DNA of 64,000 nt from Nostoc sp. TCL26-01. GTDB taxonomy: Bacteria > Cyanobacteriota > Cyanobacteriia > Cyanobacteriales > Nostocaceae. Where the stretch lies: NCBI RefSeq assembly GCF_013393945.1, contig NZ_CP040297.1, positions 5,587,296 to 5,651,295 on the forward strand, given 5' to 3'. Below are positions 1-6,511 of the stretch, one piece after another. A model generated the notes under the pieces. That model was given only the letters and a program-made list of their open reading frames with translations, did no database searches and was not told where the DNA came from. The position numbers and the translations under genes were made by a program. The stretch's first letter is position 1, and each line of letters opens with the position of its first letter.

Positions 1-1
1 T

Positions 2-400
2 CAGCCAGATGCTTGTTTAAGAATTATTACTGGAGGACAAACCCATGTTAGCAATGATGATTATATCGAAGGTGCGCCAGAATTGATTGTGGAAGTTGCC
101 GCTAGTAGTGTATCAATTGATTTGCACGAAAAGTTAAAAGTCTACCGCCGCAATCAGGTGCAAGAGTATTTAGTTTGGCGAGTTTATGAGGGTGAATTTG
201 ATTGGTTTAGGTTACGTGAAGGAGAATATGTTCAACTTGAGCCAAATGCTGATGGCGTGATTTGCTCACAGGTATTTCCTGGTTTATGGTTAGAAAAATC
301 GGCATTGTTAGCCGGAAATTTAGGGAAAGTTTTAGAAGTATTGCAGCAAGGCTTGACAAGTGCAGAACATCAGAGTTTTGTAGAAAAGATTTCTCAGTAG
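2..400 (+). CDS. Uma2-family (DUF820) putative endonuclease, 5' truncated by window edge
   Basis: The reading frame is open from base 2, so the gene begins left of the window; the first internal start codon, a TTG at 83, is not the real start. The visible 132 residues carry the family's PD-(D/E)XK-like core: QPDA near the start, then GAPELIVEVAA (the E-V-E type segment), then a KLKVYRR...EYLVW segment. Uma2 genes are expanded in cyanobacteria and are usually single, non-operonic genes of unknown biological role. Another member lies at 5697-6374. The family call is secure; nuclease activity is only inferred from the fold. Confidence 0.85.
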   Translation, partial: QPDACLRIITGGQTHVSNDDYIEGAPELIVEVAASSVSIDLHEKLKVYRRNQVQEYLVWRVYEGEFDWFRLREGEYVQLEPNADGVICSQVFPGLWLEKSALLAGNLGKVLEVLQQGLTSAEHQSFVEKISQ

Positions 401-432
401 TCACCCAACATGATCTGAGGAACACAAAACGG

Positions 433-493
433 TAGGGGCGGGTTCACAAAGGAAGCTTCAATCATTCACGAATATCTCGTTAACCCGCCCCTA
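433..493. repeat. Short palindromic element with 12-bp inverted repeat (copy A)
   Basis: TAGGGGCGGGTT at 433-444 is repeated in inverted orientation as AACCCGCCCCTA at 482-493. A related element with the same termini lies at 604-663 of the 61-kb block (61604-61663), so this is a dispersed repeat and not a gene-specific terminator. It sits between the Uma2 gene and the convergent kinase gene. Confidence 0.7.
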
Positions 494-573
494 TAGCCTC
501 TGGACTTTGTTTTTATAAATTTCGTGATAAATTCGGGTATGTATATCTTAGTGTTAAGTTACGCTTCTAGCAG

Positions 574-2214
574 CTAATTTCTCTTAAATATTGTTTTAAA
601 CTTATCTATAGAACCTAAAGAATAATTCTCTAACTTAAAATCAGCAAATGGTTTAGTTTCCAACCTATTTCTCAGAGCTTCATCTATAATCACCCCTTTT
701 GACTGTCTTTTTAAGCCAACAATAATAATACTTCTTTGATATGCAGTGGAATTTTGGTTGTTTCGACAATCACTTCCTTGAAATTTACCTAAATTTAATA
801 AGCGATAACCTTTAACACTGAATGTATTTTTAAATAATTTTTTGACTAAAATGTGTATTTGTTGGGAACGTTCCCCAGCCAGACGTTGTTCAACTGTAAC
901 GCCACCTTCACAAGCAGCTATACCTACAGAAATAATTTCTTGAGGATTTTCCATTATTTCCTGGATATTTTCTTGTTCTAGATTTAATTTTAAAACATCC
1001 AGACTGATAATTTGCTCATTATTTTTAATTTGAAAGTTACTCTCAGATAACCATTTGTACTCTGTTGATAAAACAGCGATATTAAATTTAGCAATTCTGC
1101 CTTGATTATCCTTGCCTTCTTGATAAGAAAAATAATCTATCTTTCCTTTTCTCTCAGGAGATTGGGTTGGTATTGGTAACAAAGTAAATTTTGGATAATT
1201 TATGATGAAAGCCACTAAAATAACTAATCCTAATGAAACTAAGATTGCTGCAAATAAAGCAATGAGTGGAACTTTGTTGAGAGACTTTGTTGGTGAAGAT
1301 AAAGGTAGATTCGGTTTTAGCTCAGTGTTCATTAGATGAGCATTCTGTTGCATCTCAATATCGCCTAGACGCTGCAAAATAGACTGAGCATTAGTGGGGC
1401 GATTTCTTAACTCTGGTGCTATCAACCAATCTAGAAAGTTTAAAAGTGCAGGTGAAATTTGCTGAGTGTAACTATGCCAATGTAATAAATGATTACTAAC
1501 ATCGTACATATCTAAAGGATGTCGTCCTGTCAGCAAAAAAACAAAGGTGCGTCCCAAAGCAAAAAAATCCGATTGTGGTGCAGCTTGTCCGTTCATTTGT
1601 TCGGGAGCGCTGTAACCCGATAATAAAGTTGGTGTAGTGCTACTGTGATAATTCCTGGCTGTACCAAAATTAGTTAATACTATTTGCCCATGCGATCGCA
1701 AAATAATATTTGCTGGTTTAATATCTAAATGTAAGTAAAGTTTGCTATGTACTAAATTCAAAATCTCTGCCAACTGTTGTAACCAAGTTATTGCTTGTGC
1801 TTGGGAAATTGGTTGATTTTGTCGTTGTTCTAACCATTCTTCTAAGTTAATACCGTCAATTTTCTCCATGACAATGCAGTGCAGAGTTAAACCATCTCTG
1901 GTTTGGTGTTGGAAGTAGCTATCAACCTTAGTAATTCCTGGGTGATTTAGTTGTCCTAAAACTACTGCTTCTTGGCGAAAAAATTCTACTGCTTTCGTAT
2001 CGGCGGAAAAATTAGCTTTCAGTACTTTGAGGATTTTGGCTGTGTCTTGTTCGTAGACTTCATAGATACTCAAGTCGTTGGCATTACTTAGCAAGTGCAT
2101 CACTCGATAGCGCCCTAGTAATTCCAACTGTGAACCACAACTTTGACAGAAACGGTTTTTGTGGTTGTGGGGATGGTTAGGCTTGGGGCAAACTGGATTG
2201 ATACAAAGGCTCAT
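574..2214 (-). CDS. Membrane Ser/Thr protein kinase-like protein, probably a pseudokinase
   Basis: The protein has an N-terminal zinc-ribbon-like segment (C-x4-C-P ... C-x2-C within the first 32 residues), a kinase domain (about 40-300), one membrane segment (about 325-348) and a C-terminal extracytoplasmic domain of about 190 residues. This is a common cyanobacterial Pkn2-type layout. The ATG at 2214 is preferred over the ATG at 2229 because family members begin MSLCINP. Odd features, numbered from the longer start: the glycine-rich loop is replaced by LLSNANDL, the catalytic loop reads HLDIKPAN (D169 and N174 kept), and the Mg-binding DFG is NFG (N187). K68 is present. Family membership is sure; I infer weak or absent catalysis and a possible sensing or scaffold role. 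Confidence 0.85.
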   Translation of the reverse strand: MSLCINPVCPKPNHPHNHKNRFCQSCGSQLELLGRYRVMHLLSNANDLSIYEVYEQDTAKILKVLKANFSADTKAVEFFRQEAVVLGQLNHPGITKVDSYFQHQTRDGLTLHCIVMEKIDGINLEEWLEQRQNQPISQAQAITWLQQLAEILNLVHSKLYLHLDIKPANIILRSHGQIVLTNFGTARNYHSSTTPTLLSGYSAPEQMNGQAAPQSDFFALGRTFVFLLTGRHPLDMYDVSNHLLHWHSYTQQISPALLNFLDWLIAPELRNRPTNAQSILQRLGDIEMQQNAHLMNTELKPNLPLSSPTKSLNKVPLIALFAAILVSLGLVILVAFIINYPKFTLLPIPTQSPERKGKIDYFSYQEGKDNQGRIAKFNIAVLSTEYKWLSESNFQIKNNEQIISLDVLKLNLEQENIQEIMENPQEIISVGIAACEGGVTVEQRLAGERSQQIHILVKKLFKNTFSVKGYRLLNLGKFQGSDCRNNQNSTAYQRSIIIVGLKRQSKGVIIDEALRNRLETKPFADFKLENYSLGSIDKFKTIFKRN

Positions 2215-2269
2215 GATTAAATAAGTCAAAAATCAACAAACAAAAGAAAAAATGGGGTATTGACCAAAT

Positions 2270-2336
2270 CAGTTACCAGTGAACAGTTATCAGTTATCAG
2301 TTACCAGTTAATAAACGTTCACTGTTTACTGTTTAC
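2270..2336. repeat. Heptameric tandem repeats (STRR type)
   Basis: The segment holds imperfect heptamers of the CAGTTAT/CAGTTAC kind, followed by ACTGTTT units facing the other way. It is the typical short tandemly repeated repetitive sequence of heterocystous cyanobacteria. Confidence 0.7.
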
Positions 2337-2574
2337 ACATCTCCCACATTGAGTCCTTCTGTTCCTATCTATCAATCATGAAACTTATTTTCCTGACATT
2401 CTGCTAAAAATAAGTGAGTTCGACAAATCTTTTGTGATCTCTCCGCCAACTCCCCTCCTGGCAGGCTATCCATTAGTCACATCTTTCTTCAGAAAACTAC
2501 AAGCTACTTAAAAATAGCTAAAAGCATTGAGAGGTATAGTTTTGGAGTGCGATAGTAATCACAGGTGATAGATA

Positions 2575-2670
2575 ATGAAAAAATTGGCTGCCGGAGAATT
2601 GAAACAAGCAGACTTGGGAGATACAAGACGAAACAAGCGCTTGGTACGCCTAGTAGAAGATTTAGGTTAA
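2575..2670 (+). pseudogene. Remnant of a transposase N-terminus (IS4/Tn5-like DNA-binding domain)
   Basis: A 31-residue ORF begins with ATG at 2575 and reads MKKLAAGELKQADLGDTRRN onward to KRLVRLVEDLG before a TAA. The L-A-x-x-E-L-x-x-A-D-L-G-D-x-R-R pattern is that of the DNA-binding N-terminal domain of IS4/Tn5-family transposases, which are normally 400 or more residues long. No catalytic DDE region follows, so this is a decayed end of an insertion sequence. It abuts a solo MITE end (2671-2716). Confidence 0.75.
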
Positions 2671-2716
2671 CTATTGACAAAAAAGCCGGAGAATTAGGGA
2701 CACTGCGTAAGTCTTA
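2671..2716. mobile_element. Solo right end of the MITE seen intact at 14278-14420
   Basis: The segment from TTGACAAAAAAGCC to TGCGTAAGTCTTA closely matches the right end of the 14.3-kb element, including its terminal inverted repeat with one mismatch (2704-2716). No left terminus was found upstream; the transposase remnant directly precedes it. Confidence 0.6.
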
Positions 2717-2831
2717 AATAAGATCAGCAGATTATTCTGCTAAAACCTGCATAAATAGCAAAAAACAAACAGATAAAACTATTGAGTGTACATCTCAGAT
2801 ATTTTGTCAAACTTAAACCAAGAGAATACCC

Positions 2832-3281
2832 ATGACTTCATTGAAGAGACTGATAGTTCCAGCAAAGATTGTGGCACTTGCTCTATCATTGCTGATATTC
2901 TGTTTTAATACAGCAGCGATCGCACTTCCTAATACCTTAGCTACTGTAATTATCACTGAACAAGCGCAAATCAGTGGCGGTAAGTTCAGTATCGACACAA
3001 CCACTACTCCTTTACCAGTTACAACAGTTATTCGCTCTGCTAAACTTTTCTTGTCTAAAGGCGAAACTGGAACAATCAATAAGATTAAAATCACTGATGG
3101 TAATGGACTAGCATTCGGTTGTCAAGATATTAAAGTGCAGAACGGAATTGATTTAATTAAGGCTTGTGGCGGCCCTGCTGTTTTAGAAGCAGGAGGCCCA
3201 CTTACTTATGTAGCTGAAGGTAGTAATTTTGCTCCTAAGCTCAACACCAGAATAAAAGTTGTTTTGTCGGATGATTTTTAA
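2832..3281 (+). CDS. Hypothetical exported protein
   Basis: This is a 149-residue protein with a clear Sec signal peptide: basic MTSLKR, then a hydrophobic stretch to about residue 31 with a likely cut after AIA. The mature part is Thr/Gly/Val rich, contains two cysteines (in FGCQD and KACGG) that could form a disulfide, and ends VVLSDDF. There are no recognisable catalytic motifs. I do not recognise the family. It is followed by a perfect 15-bp inverted repeat that may end its transcript, so it is probably monocistronic. Reality as a gene is supported by the signal peptide and the clean frame. Confidence 0.7.
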   Translation: MTSLKRLIVPAKIVALALSLLIFCFNTAAIALPNTLATVIITEQAQISGGKFSIDTTTTPLPVTTVIRSAKLFLSKGETGTINKIKITDGNGLAFGCQDIKVQNGIDLIKACGGPAVLEAGGPLTYVAEGSNFAPKLNTRIKVVLSDDF

Positions 3282-3315
3282 CCACCAAGTTGGTTAATAA
3301 GTCGTACTAATTTTG

Positions 3316-3371
3316 ATTCCATGCACAAATTCTCTGAACTAGTTTCAGCCTGTCATATTTGTGCATGGAAT
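3316..3371. terminator. Perfect 15-bp inverted repeat downstream of 2832-3281
   Basis: ATTCCATGCACAAAT at 3316-3330 pairs exactly with 3357-3371 across a 26-nt loop. It lies 35 bases after the preceding stop. There is no T-run after it, so it may be an RNA stem-loop, a weak terminator or a repeat. Confidence 0.4.
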
Positions 3372-3421
3372 ACATTTTGCTATGAGTATTCTGTATTCTG
3401 ACTCCTTTTTATCTATTACCC

Positions 3422-4075
3422 ATGTCAATCATTTATCCTCTAGCTCATCTCAGTCTTGGCTTAATTGAATGGTTATTAATAGGGTGGTCAATTCGCCTAT
3501 GGCAGCTATCAACTAGCCTAGCCATGATTGTCTTACCTATAGTTTTAGGTTGCATTAGCTATGACAATCTCCTGCTTTCTACAGGTAGCCTAATTGGTCA
3601 AGGAGAACTTTTAAAAACTCTCAGTCTGATACGTTTTATCTTACATTACTTAGTCGTCCCATTGTTCATTGTCATTGGTGTTGAACTTGCTCACCGTGCT
3701 GGAGCTGGTTGGGCTAATAATATGGTGCGGGTTTTATCTTGGGTAATTGCCTTGGGACTGGCGACGACAGATATTGCTATCAACTATGTAGGCATTGAAT
3801 TAGTTCCATTCCAGTTTGCAGGCATTCTCCGCTATCGTGTTGCTAATTTGAGTCGTCTACCAATGATTACAATTATTGTTAATGTGTTTATGCTACTCAT
3901 TGGTATTGGTATTTGGATTAGATTGAAATGGTCGTGGTTATTTGTCGGGACGTTAGCTTCTCTGGTTGGTAATGCCATACCTTCTGCTCTAGTCGGGACA
4001 ATTGTCGGTAGCACATCTGAATTTTTGCTGGCTATCAGTTTGTTATTCACTCAGCAGTTTTCTCTGAGAAAATAA
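3422..4075 (+). CDS. Hypothetical multi-pass membrane protein
   Basis: The 217 residues are almost entirely hydrophobic with about six predicted membrane segments (roughly 5-25, 30-52, 68-88, 100-122, 148-168, 172-208). A charged turn at HRAGAGWANN separates the third and fourth. I see no transporter or enzyme signature and do not recognise the family. It lies alone between the exported protein gene and the convergent acetyltransferase, whose stop codon is only 15 bases away. The ATG at 3422 is the only reasonable start. Confidence 0.7.
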   Translation: MSIIYPLAHLSLGLIEWLLIGWSIRLWQLSTSLAMIVLPIVLGCISYDNLLLSTGSLIGQGELLKTLSLIRFILHYLVVPLFIVIGVELAHRAGAGWANNMVRVLSWVIALGLATTDIAINYVGIELVPFQFAGILRYRVANLSRLPMITIIVNVFMLLIGIGIWIRLKWSWLFVGTLASLVGNAIPSALVGTIVGSTSEFLLAISLLFTQQFSLRK

Positions 4076-4090
4076 AGACTAAATTGAGCA

Positions 4091-4513
4091 TCAATGATCA
4101 TTGGCTGCATAAATCCACATCGGTTCAGTTTTACCAGCACGTTGAAACCCACATCGTTTATAGAAATAAATGGCATCACTATCAGCAATCAATATGTGTT
4201 GATGAAATCCTTGATAACGAGAGATTAAACGCTGAATAATCCCACTACCAATACCTTGGCGCTGATAATTTGGTAAAACTAACAAATGAGGATAATAAAC
4301 AACCAGAAATCCATCAGAGATGGCATTACCCAAACCCACCAGTTTATCTTCATGCCATGCAGAAATCAGCGAGTGCGAATTCATTAAAGCTTGGTAGAGT
4401 AAATCTGGTTTTTCTGACGATGACCATTGATTAGCCTTATACAAATTAATAATGCTATCTTGTTCAATCTCGCGTGTATCTTGAAAGTGGATTTCTGGTT
4501 GATTGGTTGTCAT
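4091..4513 (-). CDS. GNAT-family N-acetyltransferase
   Basis: This 140-residue single GNAT domain would transfer the acetyl group of acetyl-CoA to an amine. The acetyl-CoA pyrophosphate-binding motif A reads LPNYQRQGIGSGI at about residues 81-93 (Q/R-x-x-G-x-G/A). Motif B follows near AIYFYKRCGFQ, the usual C-terminal YxxxGF signature. The substrate cannot be predicted. It lies 20 bases downstream of the PEP-mutase-family gene on the same strand, so the two are probably cotranscribed. Confidence 0.85.
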   Translation of the reverse strand: MTTNQPEIHFQDTREIEQDSIINLYKANQWSSSEKPDLLYQALMNSHSLISAWHEDKLVGLGNAISDGFLVVYYPHLLVLPNYQRQGIGSGIIQRLISRYQGFHQHILIADSDAIYFYKRCGFQRAGKTEPMWIYAANDH

Positions 4514-4533
4514 TGCTGGATGTGATCAGATAT

Positions 4534-5409
4534 TTATGTATCTTTCCCTTGTGCGAACTGCTTTTCTGTTTGCAGAAATTGCGGAACGCCGACGAGGGCT
4601 TGAAAATCTTGGAAGTTAACTAACTCAGTTAAATTAGCTGTAGTTCCTTGTTGTTTGATGTGACTCAAACAAGTTGTGAGAGTTTGGGTAACTGCTAACA
4701 AGCCTGTGAGGGGGAAGAAGACAATTTTAAAGCCTAAATCTTGTAACTCCCAAGCAGAAAGTGAGGGAGTTTTCCCACCTTCGACGATGTTAGCCACTAG
4801 TGGGGTATGAGGGAAAGCAGCAGCGATCGCTTTTAATTCTGTCACAGATTGGGGTGCTTCCACGAACAGTATATCGGCTCCGGCTTGAATGTAAGCATGA
4901 CCACGGGCGATCGCAGCTTCTAAACCCAGTGGCCCACGGGCATCGGTACGGGCGATAATCACCAAACCACTATCGCCACGCGCCTCTACGGCTGCGCGAA
5001 TTTTGCCGGCGTGTTCGGCTGTGGGAATGACTCGCTTGCCTTCAAAATGACCACATTTTTTTGGCCATTCTTGATCTTCTAGTAACACACCCGCTACACC
5101 CAATTGGATGGCATCTTTGATGGTTCGCATGACATTTAAAGCATTGCCATAACCAGTATCTAAGTCAGCAATCAACGGCACACTGATTGACTGAGCAATT
5201 CTGCCGATACTGTAAAGCATTTCTGTGGCTGTGAGCAAACCGTAATCGGGCAACCCTAAAGTAGAAGCAGCAATGCCAAAGCCACTGGTAGCCACCACAT
5301 CAAAACCGATTTTTTCTGCCAGTTTGGCACTTAAACAGTCATAAACACCAGGAATCACAATAATTTCGGGATTGGTGAGTAATTCTCGCAGTTTTTGGCT
5401 AGAAAGCAT
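4534..5409 (-). CDS. Isocitrate lyase/PEP mutase superfamily enzyme
   Basis: This is a 291-residue TIM-barrel C-C or P-C lyase family member. The metal-binding segment is ADLDTGYGN, and the active-site loop is EDQEWPKKCGH, with the catalytic Lys-Lys-Cys-Gly-His of methylisocitrate lyase, PEP mutase and carboxyphosphonoenolpyruvate mutase relatives. RTDARG and VEAP segments complete the fold. Length is normal. No propionate or phosphonate pathway genes are next to it, so the substrate (2-methylisocitrate, oxaloacetate, dimethylmalate or another oxoacid) is open. It probably leads an operon with the acetyltransferase 20 bases downstream. Confidence 0.85.
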   Translation of the reverse strand: MLSSQKLRELLTNPEIIVIPGVYDCLSAKLAEKIGFDVVATSGFGIAASTLGLPDYGLLTATEMLYSIGRIAQSISVPLIADLDTGYGNALNVMRTIKDAIQLGVAGVLLEDQEWPKKCGHFEGKRVIPTAEHAGKIRAAVEARGDSGLVIIARTDARGPLGLEAAIARGHAYIQAGADILFVEAPQSVTELKAIAAAFPHTPLVANIVEGGKTPSLSAWELQDLGFKIVFFPLTGLLAVTQTLTTCLSHIKQQGTTANLTELVNFQDFQALVGVPQFLQTEKQFAQGKDT

Positions 5410-5529
5410 AGGTATACAAGTTTGTCAGTGAGGTACAGAGTTAATAATTTTAAACGCAGAGGGGCGCGGAGGAAAACGCAGAGGAGGGAGGAGAGAGGAA
5501 GATTTGTACTTAGTATCTCAGCAGATTAG

Positions 5530-5657
5530 GAAACGCTATATAGCGTTTCTCGCTTTAGTGAAGTACATTTCGTTGAGGCTAGAGGCTAGAGGCTAGAGGC
5601 TAGAAGCTAGAAATTAGAGAGTAGTCTGTACCTCATTTGACTTAGAAACGCTATATA
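5530..5657. repeat. 20-bp perfect palindrome, GGCTAGA heptamer array and a repeated half-palindrome
   Basis: GAAACGCTATATAGCGTTTC at 5530-5549 is a perfect palindrome. Its left half recurs at 5645-5657. Between them, 5576-5618 holds about six degenerate GGCTAGA heptamers. The gap 5410-5696 holds no gene that I can support. Confidence 0.7.
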
Positions 5658-5696
5658 CCAATTCATAATTAACTTTATTTTGAATTTTGAATTGAT

Positions 5697-6374
5697 TCAT
5701 ATTGTTGTATTTCCAGCTTGAAAAATTTGCTCTGCGGTCAAATTTAATTCTGGGAAAGTGTGTGAGATAATGCGATCGCTACCACGAAATTGACTGACTT
5801 GGTGGTACTCACTTTCTACCAATGAATAAATTGATATTGTGGGCTGTTTGGGATTACCAATAAACCGCCTACCTCCTAAAGCGGCATAATCAACGGACAC
5901 TTGCTTCAAGCCGGGAAACCCGTCCAACGCAGTGTTCTCAACAACCCAGTATTCTGCAATGCCTACGGCTTCGTATTGTCCTAGCTTTGTAAAATAATTG
6001 TCTCTCCAGTTGCTGCTAACTACCTCAATCACTAGTGGAATTGAAGCGCCCTGAGTGACTGTAGATTGTTTTTTCCACAGAGGTTCATTTACCAGATTAG
6101 AGCGATTAACTATTAATATGTCTGGTGAGTAACCGGATTCATTTTCAGGTGGTTTGACTAGTGCCGTTTTTGGGATGAAGTAGGGAAGATTTCGTCGTTT
6201 GATCTCGACAGATATTTCTAACGCTAAAAAACCGATAATATCTTCATGGTCGCCTGTTGGTTGTGTCATCTCGACAATTACTCCATCATGCAGTTCATAG
6301 CGTCCTCCGTCAGGTTTCCACTCCACAAATTCTGCAAAGGTTACTAGCTTGGTTTTTGGTAAGGCTTGACTCAT
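5697..6374 (-). CDS. Uma2-family (DUF820) putative endonuclease
   Basis: This is a complete 225-residue Uma2 protein. The conserved core is visible in order: YELHDGVIVEM (about 26-36), SPDILIVNR (about 82-90), IPLVIEVVSSNWR and then KLGQYEAVGIAEYWVV, which together give the PD-(D/E)XK-like fold. It stands alone with STRR and palindromic repeats downstream. Biological function is unknown for the family; nuclease activity is inferred from the fold only. It is not a recent duplicate of the partial gene at the left edge, since the shared residues are confined to the core motifs. Confidence 0.85.
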   Translation of the reverse strand: MSQALPKTKLVTFAEFVEWKPDGGRYELHDGVIVEMTQPTGDHEDIIGFLALEISVEIKRRNLPYFIPKTALVKPPENESGYSPDILIVNRSNLVNEPLWKKQSTVTQGASIPLVIEVVSSNWRDNYFTKLGQYEAVGIAEYWVVENTALDGFPGLKQVSVDYAALGGRRFIGNPKQPTISIYSLVESEYHQVSQFRGSDRIISHTFPELNLTAEQIFQAGNTTI

Positions 6375-6511
6375 ATAGTCATGTTGATGAATGTTTCTGT
6401 TTTGATGACGCTTCTCGACATGAGGCTACGCAAATGAGTGTCATATATCAATTGTCAGCGATGTAATGACAAAACTCCATCCTGCAAGTGGCCTGGAGTT
6501 TTGCTGGGAGA

